Part shown: positions 26,822-34,640 of the stretch, in pieces
Position numbering within the stretch: the stretch's first letter is position 1
Layout of the letters: each line of letters starts with the position of its first letter
DNA from: Bog-473 sp036268485
GTDB taxonomy: Bacteria > Actinomycetota > Acidimicrobiia > Acidimicrobiales > RAAP-2
Direction: 5' to 3'
Length of the DNA: 64,000 nucleotides
NCBI GenBank assembly: GCA_036268485.1
Contig: DATAUC010000042.1
Location: 184,556-248,555, forward strand
Notes under the pieces: generated by a model
What the model saw: the letters and a program-made list of their open reading frames with translations, nothing else
Databases searched by the model: none
Told to the model about the DNA's origin: nothing
Made by a program: the position numbers and the translations under genes

Positions 26822-27423
26822 ATGACCTCGCCCGCCGTTACTACCCCGACGTACCCGGTTCAGCTTGACCTGGTCGCCCCGAACAAGGTCGCCCGGTGGC
26901 GGCCACTCGTCCACTGGCTCCTTGTCATCCCCCACGTCCTCGTGCTCTACGCCCTCAATGCCATCCGCGGCGTGGTGTACGTGATCTCTTGGTTCGCCAT
27001 CCTCTTTACGGGGAAGATGCCCGAGGGACTGTTCAACTTCCAGGCCATGACGAACCGCTATCAATGGCGCGTCGTCTCGTATCTCCTGTACATGCGCGAG
27101 AGCTACCCTCCGTTTGAATTCGCCAGCGTGCCGGCGGACCCGGGCGACGACCCGGCCCGCGTCTCGTTCCAGCCGGCGGAGAAGCTGAGCCGGGGCCTCA
27201 TCTCATCAAGTGGTTGTTGGTGATCCCGCACTTCATCGTGCTCTTGGTGCTGGGGATCGGCGCCTATGTCGTGATTTTCATCTCCTTCTTCGCCGTCCTC
27301 ATCACCGGATCCTGGCCCGAGGGCATGCGGAACTACGTGGTGGGGGTCATGCGTTGGGGCATGCGGGTCGCCGCCTACATGTACCTCATGACGGATGTGT
27401 ACCCTCCCTTCAGCCTGAGCTAG
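26822..27423 (+). pseudogene. DUF4389 membrane protein, frameshifted
   Basis: The first part (26822-27223) encodes VARWRPLVHWLLVIPHVLVL and a transmembrane half ending MRESYPPFEF; the second (27214-27423, another frame) repeats the theme with WLLVIPHFIVLLVLGIG and ends MTDVYPPFSLS. In this family both halves lie in one protein of about 200-240 residues. The frames are joined by a tandem CTCAT duplication at 27197-27206; removing one copy restores ...SRGL-IKWLLVIPHF. Either a genuine recent inactivation or an assembly error. The downstream RDD gene follows after ten bases. Confidence 0.8.
27197..27206 (+). repeat. Tandem 5-base duplication (CTCAT x2)
   Basis: CTCATCTCAT inside the DUF4389 gene. 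Deleting five bases brings the two halves of the gene into one frame, so this duplication is the apparent cause of the frameshift. Confidence 0.8.
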
Positions 27424-27433
27424 AGGGGCCATT

Positions 27434-27937
27434 GTGAGCGATGAGGTGGCTTCAGAACCGGGCCCGAGCCCGATGCCTCCTCCGCCTCCGTTGACCTACG
27501 GCATGCCGCCCATGACGAGGCCGGAGCCTCCCGGGTATGCCACACCTACACAGGTGCTCGAGGGCATTCCGGCCGGCCTTGTTCTGGCTTCCCCGGCGCG
27601 ACGGTTGGGGCAACACCTGCTGGAGTTTCTTCTCATCATTGTGACCCTGGGCATCGGCTGGGTGGTGTGGTCGCTCATCGTGTGGGGGGACGGCCAGACG
27701 CCGGCCATGAAACTCCTGAAGATTCGGGTGGTTAAGCCTTCGACCGGTCAGACCGCCAGTTGGGGGACCATGCTCCTGCGCGAGTTCGTGGGCAAGTTCA
27801 TCATCTTCGGCGTCCTCTCCCTCATTCCCTTCGTCTCGCTCATCCTCTCCTTCATGCTCCTGTGGGATTCCAAGCGCCAGGAGCTGTGGGACAAGATCGC
27901 CGGAACCATCGTCATCAACGATCCCGTACTCAGCTAA
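27434..27937 (+). CDS. RDD family membrane protein
   Basis: 167 residues, GTG start. A proline-rich N-terminus is followed by an RDD domain: SPARRLGQHLLEFLLIIV, first membrane helix, GQTPAMKLLKIRVVKPSTGQ, then a hydrophobic region and a KRQELWDKIAGTIVI end. RDD proteins are small integral membrane proteins, some linked to transport or ion exchange; the role here is unknown. It is probably cotranscribed with the DUF4389 gene. Confidence 0.88.
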   Translation: MSDEVASEPGPSPMPPPPPLTYGMPPMTRPEPPGYATPTQVLEGIPAGLVLASPARRLGQHLLEFLLIIVTLGIGWVVWSLIVWGDGQTPAMKLLKIRVVKPSTGQTASWGTMLLREFVGKFIIFGVLSLIPFVSLILSFMLLWDSKRQELWDKIAGTIVINDPVLS

Positions 27938-28065
27938 TCGCTCCCCGGGGCCCGCATAGGCACCCTTGCGCGTCGCAACCGCGCGGCAACAGAGGCGCAA
28001 CGGACGTTCTATAGGGTGATCACTCGGAGGGCCGGCCTTGCCGGTCGGGAGCGAGGGGACCCATC

Positions 28066-30231
28066 ATGCGAACACTGATCCGGCCATTGGTCGGCGTCTT
28101 GGCCGGAGCACTCACCTTGGTCAGCCTGGCCGCCGTGCCGGGTGTCGCTGGTGCGAGCCGGACCCCCCAGGCACCCGGTGTCGGACGGTTCTCTACGTCT
28201 GCGTCGTGTTCGAACGCAGTGCAACCCGGACAGGCGGCTTGCCTGGCCTTGCGGCGCACGGACCCCACCGCCGTCAGCGAGAAGCCGGTAGCCCGGACCA
28301 CCATCGGACCCGATGTGGCCAGTGGCGCCACGCTGGGTGACAACGGCGCCTACGACCCGGCCTACCTGCAGTCGGCCTACAACGCACCGGCCAGCACGAA
28401 AGGGGCCGGACAGACGGTCGCCATCGTCGATGCCTATGACGACCCATCGGCCGCCGCCGACCTCACCGCCTATCGCTCCGAGTTCGGACTGTCCGCCTGC
28501 ACGACCAGCAACGGTTGCTTTCGCAAGGTCAACGAAAAGGGTGGGACCAGCTATCCGACCGGCAACACCAGCTGGGGCCAGGAGATCTCCCTCGACCTCG
28601 ACATGGTGAGTGCCATCTGCCCCAACTGCCACATCCTGCTGGTGGAAGCCTCGACGACGTCGATCGCCGACCTGGGGGCCAGTGTCAACGAGGCCGTCGC
28701 ACTGGGGGCCACGGTGGTCAGCAACAGCTACGGCGGTCCCGAGTACAGCGGCGAGACCTCGGACAGCACCAGGTACTACAACCACCCCGGCGTGGCCATC
28801 ACGGTGGCCGCCGGTGACGATGGCTACGGAACCGAATTCCCGGCCACGTCCAGCACCGTCACTGCGGTGGGTGGGACGACCCTCAACCAGCTGACCAACA
28901 CGGGTACCCGCAATGCGACCGAGACCGTGTGGACCGGCACCGGCAGCGGGTGCAGCGCGTATGTGGCCAAGCCGTCGTTCCAGCCCAGCACCGGATGTGC
29001 TCGCCGCGCCGTGAACGACGTGTCGGCCGTGGCCGATCCCAACACGGGTGTCTGGGTCTATGACTCCTACGGCGGCGGGAGCTGGCTCATCTTCGGTGGC
29101 ACCAGTGTGGCCACCCCGATCGTCGGTGCCATGTACGCATTGGCCGGCAACGCCAAGGGATCGACGCAATTGAATGCGTTGCCCTATGCCGACACCAGCG
29201 CCCTCAACGATGTCACGTCGGGCAGCAACGGCACCTGCTCGGTGTCCCAGCTCTGCAACAGCGCCGTGGGGTACGACGGCCCCACCGGTCTGGGCACGCC
29301 TAACGGCATTGCTGCGTTCTCCCTGGCCGGCGGGGCGTCGCAGGCCGCTGGCGCTCCCACCGGCCTGACCGCTACGGGTACGGCCGGCCAGGTGGCCCTG
29401 AGCTGGACGGCGCCTACCAGCAGTGGGGGATCGGCCATTACCGGCTACGCCATCTACCGAAAGACGTCGTCCGGTGCCGAAACGCTGCTGGCCACGGCGG
29501 GGACCGGCACGACCTACACCGACACCGCCGTCTCAGCCGGGTCGACGTACTTTTATGACGTGGCCGCAGTGAACGGCTCAGGTCCCGGCGCCAAGTCGGC
29601 CGAGATGTCGGCCGCTGTTCCGGCGGCGACGATCACCGTGCCCGGCGCACCGACGGGCCTCACGGCCAGCACTTCGGTTGGTTCGGTGGTGCTGTCTTGG
29701 AAGGCACCGTCGAGCACCGGCGGTTCGGCCATCACCAGCTACAACGTCTATCGGGGTACGGCCACCGGCGCCGAGACCTTGAAAGCCAGCGGCGTAACCA
29801 CGACGTCGTATACCGACACGACCGTCACCGGCGGGACGAAGTACTTCTACGAAGTCACTGCCGTCAATGCCAAGGGCGAGAGTGCCCGCTCCAGTGAGCT
29901 CTCAGCCACGCCGCCCGTGGTCACGGCGCCCGGCGCACCGGTGGGAGTGACCGCAACCGGTGGCACCGGTTCGGTGTCGCTGAGTTGGGGCGCGCCGAGC
30001 AACAACGGCGGCGCGGCCATCGGCAGTTACGACATCTACCGGAGCACGTCGTCGGGAAGGGAGGTCCTCTATGCTTCTGGTGTGAGCGGGACGTCCTTTA
30101 CCGATGTCTCGGTCAGTCGGGGGACTGTGTACTACTACGAGGTGGCTGCGGTGAACACGGCTGGTGTTGGAACGGTGTCGAACCAGGTCTCGGGTACGCC
30201 CACGCAGACCAACCGGGGCCGTTTCTTTTGA
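28066..30231 (+). CDS. Secreted S53 (sedolisin)-type peptidase with three FnIII domains
   Basis: 721 residues with a signal peptide (LVGVLAGALTLVSLAAVPGVAGA). The catalytic region spans about 90-425: E173 and D177 in WGQEISLDLDM, an oxyanion-region acid near TVAAGDDG, and nucleophile S347 in FGGTSVATP, matching the Glu-Asp-Ser arrangement of sedolisins rather than the Asp-His-Ser of subtilisins. Three fibronectin type III modules follow (about 433-522, 525-615, 620-715), each starting with APTGLTAT- or APVGVTAT-like sequence. Sedolisins are usually active at acid pH. The propeptide appears short, so an unusual maturation is possible. Its stop overlaps the TTG start of the next gene. Confidence 0.88.
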   Translation: MRTLIRPLVGVLAGALTLVSLAAVPGVAGASRTPQAPGVGRFSTSASCSNAVQPGQAACLALRRTDPTAVSEKPVARTTIGPDVASGATLGDNGAYDPAYLQSAYNAPASTKGAGQTVAIVDAYDDPSAAADLTAYRSEFGLSACTTSNGCFRKVNEKGGTSYPTGNTSWGQEISLDLDMVSAICPNCHILLVEASTTSIADLGASVNEAVALGATVVSNSYGGPEYSGETSDSTRYYNHPGVAITVAAGDDGYGTEFPATSSTVTAVGGTTLNQLTNTGTRNATETVWTGTGSGCSAYVAKPSFQPSTGCARRAVNDVSAVADPNTGVWVYDSYGGGSWLIFGGTSVATPIVGAMYALAGNAKGSTQLNALPYADTSALNDVTSGSNGTCSVSQLCNSAVGYDGPTGLGTPNGIAAFSLAGGASQAAGAPTGLTATGTAGQVALSWTAPTSSGGSAITGYAIYRKTSSGAETLLATAGTGTTYTDTAVSAGSTYFYDVAAVNGSGPGAKSAEMSAAVPAATITVPGAPTGLTASTSVGSVVLSWKAPSSTGGSAITSYNVYRGTATGAETLKASGVTTTSYTDTTVTGGTKYFYEVTAVNAKGESARSSELSATPPVVTAPGAPVGVTATGGTGSVSLSWGAPSNNGGAAIGSYDIYRSTSSGREVLYASGVSGTSFTDVSVSRGTVYYYEVAAVNTAGVGTVSNQVSGTPTQTNRGRFF

Positions 30232-30755
30232 TCTTTAGACGGGCTGCGGGCGTCGTCGTGGTGGCGCTGGTCTGTGTGGGGTGCAGCACGTCGAGCCTCC
30301 ACGGCCACTCGAGCACCGGTACCACCGCCAAACTCACTCCGGTCACGCTGGGCGCGCCGGTCACCACGACCTCGACCACGACAACCACGGTGCCGCCCAC
30401 CACGACGACCCTGCCCAAAACGGTCGCCGGGTCCAGCGGCGGACTGTCAGTCACCCTCACCGTCGATCCGGTGCGAGGGCTGGCCGGGCAGTCAGTGCGT
30501 TTCATTCTCCAGGCCAAGGAGACCCATGCGCCCGGAGCCCTGCATTACGCCATCACTTACGGCGACGGGGGGAGCGGCTCGCTGGTAACACCGAGCGTCT
30601 GTAAGGCGGGCCCGGGCAAGCCGGCCAGCCAGGTGTGGAACGTCCCACACACCTACGCCAAGGCAGGCACCTATACGGCCAGCGTGACGGTTGGGGTCAA
30701 CTGCTCGCCAGACAAGGCGACCGCTTCGGTCACGCTGACCGCAGTCGCTTCGTAG
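30228..30755 (+). CDS. Lipoprotein with PKD-like domain
   Basis: 175 residues from a TTG start overlapping the previous TGA (TTGA). Basic residues (FRR) and a hydrophobic stretch lead to a lipobox VCVGC, predicting lipid attachment at that cysteine. A threonine-rich linker (TTTSTTTTTVPPTTTTLP) is followed by a beta-sandwich of PKD type with YAITYGDGGSG and VWNVPHTYAKAGTYTASVTV. Probably an exported, surface-anchored protein made together with the peptidase upstream. No enzyme motif is seen. Confidence 0.8.
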   Translation: MIFRRAAGVVVVALVCVGCSTSSLHGHSSTGTTAKLTPVTLGAPVTTTSTTTTTVPPTTTTLPKTVAGSSGGLSVTLTVDPVRGLAGQSVRFILQAKETHAPGALHYAITYGDGGSGSLVTPSVCKAGPGKPASQVWNVPHTYAKAGTYTASVTVGVNCSPDKATASVTLTAVAS

Positions 30756-30758
30756 GAG

Positions 30759-31166
30759 CTACAGAGCCCGCATCCGATTGTTGCGGGGGTTGTGCTCCAC
30801 TTCGGCCAGCCCCAGCGTTTCCATCAGCGGGGGGACGTACATGCCGACGCGTCCCCGCAGGCCTTTCTTCAGCCCGTACCAACCGCCGATGGGATTGGAG
30901 GTGGCGCGTCCCCACGCTTCGACGGTGCCCTCCTTGGGCTCCTTCTGCTCATCGGCCGAACCGAGTTCGACCCAATCGCCCTGGGACTGCAAGAAGGCCT
31001 GCAGGTCGTGGAGGACACGCTCGTCGTAGAACAGCACCGTCTTGCCGACGGTGCAGACCAGAACCGGCACGCCGTCCTTGTCGTCCTTGTGCATGGTGTA
31101 CTCCGAGGTACCCGGTGGTGTCGTGAGTTGCCACGGGTCCTCTTTGGTGCCGCTGCCCTTACCCAT
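30759..31166 (-). CDS. Conserved actinobacterial hypothetical protein (possibly DUF6855)
   Basis: 135 residues with GTKEDPWQLTTPPGTSEYTM near the N-terminus, a family seen across actinobacteria; I believe it is called DUF6855 but could not verify the name. It is soluble, with no signal peptide or membrane segment. The C-terminus is basic (EHNPRNNRMRAL). It lies four bases downstream of the luciferase-like oxidoreductase, at the end of the P450 operon, so may be expressed with steroid genes. No function is known to me. Confidence 0.75.
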   Translation of the reverse strand: MGKGSGTKEDPWQLTTPPGTSEYTMHKDDKDGVPVLVCTVGKTVLFYDERVLHDLQAFLQSQGDWVELGSADEQKEPKEGTVEAWGRATSNPIGGWYGLKKGLRGRVGMYVPPLMETLGLAEVEHNPRNNRMRAL

Positions 31167-31170
31167 CGGA

Positions 31171-32208
31171 TCAGCCTAGGACGAGGTCGGCCATCGTGCG
31201 CAGGGTGGCCACGTCACCGTTGATCAACATGGTGGTGGCCCGCGATTCGCGCCAGGCTTCCAGATCGTCCCGAATCTTCTCGACCGGACCGACCAGCGCG
31301 ATGTCCTCCACCATGGCGGTGGGCACGGCCGCCGCCGCGTCGTCCTTGCGACCGTCGAGGTAGGCGTCCTGAATTTTGGTGGCCGCTTCCTCGTAGCCCA
31401 TACGGGCGAAGACGTCGAAGTGGAAGTTCATCTCCTTGGCTCCCATGCCGCCGATGTAGAGCGCCATGAAAGGGCGGAAGCCGTCGGCCGCTGCTTCGAC
31501 GTCGTCACTGATCACAGTGGGGGCGAAGGCGAGAACTTCGAAGTCCTCCGCCGTGCGCCGGGCTGTGGGTCGGGCGAATCCCTCGTCCAGGGACGCCTCG
31601 AACGACGACATGGCTTTGGGGGAGAAGAAGATGGGAAACCATCCGTCGGCAATCTCGGCGGCTAGGGCCACGTTCTTGGGACCCTCGGCCCCCAGAATGA
31701 TCGACACGTCGCGTCGCAGCGGGTGGACAATGGGCTTGAGGGCCTTACCCAGTCCCGTGCCGCCCGGGTAGGGCAGCGGGTAGTGCGGACCGGCACTGGT
31801 CACCGGCTTTTCCCGGGCCAACACCTGGCGCACGATGTCCACGTATTCACGGGTGCGGGCCAGGGGAGCGGTGAACGACTGGCCGTACCAACCCTCCACC
31901 ACCTGGGGACCCGAGACGCCCAGGCCCAGGACGAAGCGACCGCCCGAAAGGTGGTCCAGGGTCAGGGCGGCCATACCCATGGCGGTCGGCGTGCGGGCCG
32001 AGAGCTGGCAGAGCGAGGTGCCCAGGCGGACCCGCTCCGTTCTGGATCCCCACCAGGCCAGCGGGGTCAGCGCGTCGGAGCCGTAGGACTCGGCCGTCCA
32101 GACGGAGTCGAAGCCCAAGCGTTCGGCTTCCACCACCAATTCCACCGCATTGACCGGTGGGCCCGAGCCCCAGTACCCGAGCTGCAGGCCGATCTTCATG
32201 TCCCTCAT
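31171..32208 (-). CDS. LLM class (F420-dependent type) oxidoreductase
   Basis: 345 residues of the luciferase-like monooxygenase TIM-barrel family: MKIGLQLGYWG, the barrel motif LTLDHLSGGRFVLGLGVSG, and DGWFPIFFSP. Actinobacterial members mostly use reduced F420, sometimes FMN. A second ATG three codons in is an alternative start. It lies 22 bases downstream of another LLM gene in the same direction, behind the P450, so both may act on a steroid or CoA-ester intermediate. Substrate unknown. Confidence 0.9.
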   Translation of the reverse strand: MRDMKIGLQLGYWGSGPPVNAVELVVEAERLGFDSVWTAESYGSDALTPLAWWGSRTERVRLGTSLCQLSARTPTAMGMAALTLDHLSGGRFVLGLGVSGPQVVEGWYGQSFTAPLARTREYVDIVRQVLAREKPVTSAGPHYPLPYPGGTGLGKALKPIVHPLRRDVSIILGAEGPKNVALAAEIADGWFPIFFSPKAMSSFEASLDEGFARPTARRTAEDFEVLAFAPTVISDDVEAAADGFRPFMALYIGGMGAKEMNFHFDVFARMGYEEAATKIQDAYLDGRKDDAAAAVPTAMVEDIALVGPVEKIRDDLEAWRESRATTMLINGDVATLRTMADLVLG

Positions 32209-32230
32209 GGCGCAATCTCCGTTCCGATGC

Positions 32231-33151
32231 TCAAACCTTGTGCACTATCTCATCAGCAAACCACTGGACGGCGCCGAGCCGGTCGGCCAACGCCTTGTCG
32301 TCGGGCGTACCCGGTTCGACGGTGACAAACATCCAGGGGGCGCAGACGAAATCGGTGACGCCGGCTTCGGCGAACCGGCGGAACATGTCGAGGTCGGGAC
32401 GTTCGTTGAGCGAGAGGTAGATCGTGAACTCCTCGGCCCCCCGACCGGCCGCCTTGAGGGCCTCGCGCAGCGCGGCCAGGTGTACCCAGGCCTCCTCTTC
32501 GCTGTAAGCCCCGGCGGCAATCCAGCCGTCGCACAGAGCGGCCGTGCGCCGGAGGGCCACCGGCGAGTGACCGCCGCCGATGATGGGGATGGGAAGGGTC
32601 GGGGCCGGCTCCATCTGGCATTCCGGCACGTCGTAGTAGGTGCCGTGATGCTCGACCCAGCCGCCCTGCCACAAGGCGCGCAGGGCCACGATCATTTCGT
32701 CCAGCCGCTTGCCGCGTGTGGTGAAGTCCTGACCGGTCTGGTCGAACTCCTCCTTGCACCAGCCCACGCCCACACCCAGGCGGACCCGGTTGTCCGAGAT
32801 GACGGCGGCCGTGCCCACCGACTTGGCCACGGTGATCAGGTCGCGGGCCGGCGCGATGTAGACGCCGGTGGTGAAGGTCAGATGCTCGGTCACGGTGGCC
32901 AGTCCCGAGATGACACACATCGGGTCGGGCCACGGAGTTTCGGACTCCCAGCCCGGTGCCCCGTCCTCGCGCACCGAGTACGTGTACTTCGAATCGAGCT
33001 CGCGTGGGTTGAAGAGGTGATCCGAGATGTAGATGCCGCCGTACCCCAGGGCGTCGCACGCCTTGGCGATGGGGACGGCCTGGCGGGTGGGCAGGAAGGT
33101 GACGGACTGGTGGAAGCGAACGGGAAATTCAGATACTCCTGAAGCAGGCAC
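32231..33151 (-). CDS. LLM class (F420-dependent type) oxidoreductase
   Basis: 306 residues. A GTG at 33151 is the only reasonable start, five bases after the P450 stop, with no later start until well into the protein. Motifs: HQSVTFLPTRQAV, GYGGIYISDHLF, then VRLGVGVGWCKEEFDQTGQDF typical of the LLM barrel, and PIPIIGGGHSPVALRR. Probably F420-dependent. Close linkage to the P450 implies cotranscription and a shared pathway. It is a different subfamily from its neighbour at 31171. Confidence 0.9.
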   Translation of the reverse strand: MPASGVSEFPVRFHQSVTFLPTRQAVPIAKACDALGYGGIYISDHLFNPRELDSKYTYSVREDGAPGWESETPWPDPMCVISGLATVTEHLTFTTGVYIAPARDLITVAKSVGTAAVISDNRVRLGVGVGWCKEEFDQTGQDFTTRGKRLDEMIVALRALWQGGWVEHHGTYYDVPECQMEPAPTLPIPIIGGGHSPVALRRTAALCDGWIAAGAYSEEEAWVHLAALREALKAAGRGAEEFTIYLSLNERPDLDMFRRFAEAGVTDFVCAPWMFVTVEPGTPDDKALADRLGAVQWFADEIVHKV

Positions 33152-33156
33152 GTCGG

Positions 33157-34410
33157 CTACCGGGCCCGAGCCGGGAGAGGTGTGCCGCCGATGGGAGCGG
33201 AGGGAGCGAACGCCACCGGGATGTGCTTGGTGCCATTGATGAAGTTGGACTGCAGCCGCTCCACCTCGCCGTCGAGTCGAATATCGGGGATCCGGTCCAG
33301 CAAGCGGTCGAACATGACCATAATCTCCATGCGGGCCAGGTTGGCGCCGAGACAGAAGTGGGGGCCACCGCCGCCGAAGGCGATGTGGTTGTTCGGGGTG
33401 CGGCTCACCTCGAAGGCGTCGGGATTGGTGAAGATCTTCTCGTCCCGGTTGGCCGAGGTGTGCCAGAACACCACCTTGTCGCCCTCCTGCAAGGCCTGAC
33501 CGCCCAATTCGGTATCGGTCGCCACCGTGCGGCGGAAGTGCATGACCGGTGTCACGAAGCGCAGCATCTCTTCGACCGCTCCGGGCAGAAGTGAGCGATC
33601 GTTGCGCAGGATCTCCCACTGTTCGGGGTGATCGAAGAAGGCGGTCATGGCACCCGACATCAAGTTCCGGGTGGTTTCGTTGCCGGCCACAACGAGGAGC
33701 AGGAAGAAGAGGTCGATCTCGAGTTGGTCGAGTTTCTCGCCCTCCACCTCGGCATCGAGCAGCACCGAGACGAGATCTTGTCGAGGGGCCAACCGCCGTT
33801 CGGAGGCCATCTCCTCGGCATAGGCATAGACCTGCATGGCCGCTTCGCCCGCATCGTCGCCTTCGATCTGATACTCCGGATCCTCGGATCCGATCATCTG
33901 GTTCGACCAGTCGAAGACCATGCGGCGGTCTTCTTGGGGGACGCCCAGGAGCTCAGCGATCACCAGGAGGGGCAGTTCGGCCGAGATCTCCTCGACGAAG
34001 TCAGCCGTGCCCCGCTCGCAGACCGCATCGATGATGCCGTCGGCGTACCCGAGGATCTGCGCTTCCAGGTCCCGTACCATCTTCGGGGTGAAGCCCTTGT
34101 TGACCAGACGGCGGTAACGCGTGTGCATGGTCGGATCCATGTTGACCATCATCATTTGCTGCTGGGCCAGCTGGTCATCCTCCATCTCACCAAAGAGCGA
34201 CCCGCGCCGAGCTGATGAGAAACGCTCCCAATCCCGGTTGACGGTCACGCAGTCGTCGTAGCCGGTCACGGCCCAGAAGCCACCTCGGGGGGCGGCTGCC
34301 TCGGGGTGCCAGAAGACCGGGGCCTCCGTCCGCAGCTGCTTGAACCAGTGGTGCGGAACACTTTGGACGAAATTCCGTCCGTCGATCAGGTCGATCTCTT
34401 CGAGACCCAT
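33157..34410 (-). CDS. Cytochrome P450, CYP125/CYP142-like
   Basis: 417 residues from the ATG at 34410, which follows a G-rich ribosome site. Key features: I-helix oxygen-binding VVAGNETTRN, ExxR in EEMLRF, and the haem loop FGGGGPHFCLGANLAR with the cysteine ligand. The FGGGGPHFCLG form and the N-terminal DLIDGRNFVQSVPHHWFKQLR resemble CYP125/CYP124/CYP142, which oxidise the sterol C26/C27 methyl to a carboxylate. A KstR-like site lies 47 bases upstream of the start, and an igr-like operon lies 3 kb away. A sterol 26-hydroxylase role is likely; exact subfamily needs alignment. Confidence 0.9.
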   Translation of the reverse strand: MGLEEIDLIDGRNFVQSVPHHWFKQLRTEAPVFWHPEAAAPRGGFWAVTGYDDCVTVNRDWERFSSARRGSLFGEMEDDQLAQQQMMMVNMDPTMHTRYRRLVNKGFTPKMVRDLEAQILGYADGIIDAVCERGTADFVEEISAELPLLVIAELLGVPQEDRRMVFDWSNQMIGSEDPEYQIEGDDAGEAAMQVYAYAEEMASERRLAPRQDLVSVLLDAEVEGEKLDQLEIDLFFLLLVVAGNETTRNLMSGAMTAFFDHPEQWEILRNDRSLLPGAVEEMLRFVTPVMHFRRTVATDTELGGQALQEGDKVVFWHTSANRDEKIFTNPDAFEVSRTPNNHIAFGGGGPHFCLGANLARMEIMVMFDRLLDRIPDIRLDGEVERLQSNFINGTKHIPVAFAPSAPIGGTPLPARAR

Positions 34411-34456
34411 CGGCCCCCCCTTTGTGCTTGGCCGCCGCCCCACCAGGGGCATTTTC

Positions 34457-34470
34457 TAGAACGTGTGTCA
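34457..34470. promoter_or_regulatory. KstR-like operator upstream of the P450 operon
   Basis: TAGAACGTGTGTCA. The left half TAGAAC is perfect; the right half GTGTCA is degenerate. It lies 47-60 bases upstream of the P450 start and 171 bases from the divergent cyclase gene. Confidence 0.5.
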
Positions 34471-34640
34471 GTAATCATAGGCACAGGGTTACCGGGCGGG
34501 CCCGACGTCGATCGGCCCTGGACGAATGCGGCTCTCGACCGAAACGTCGGTCGGATCTAAATTGCGCGCTTGCGCTGTGGGCGATCAGTGCGCGGGATCC
34601 TCGAACTACTACTTGGCGGCCAGATTACGGTGTTGTCAGT

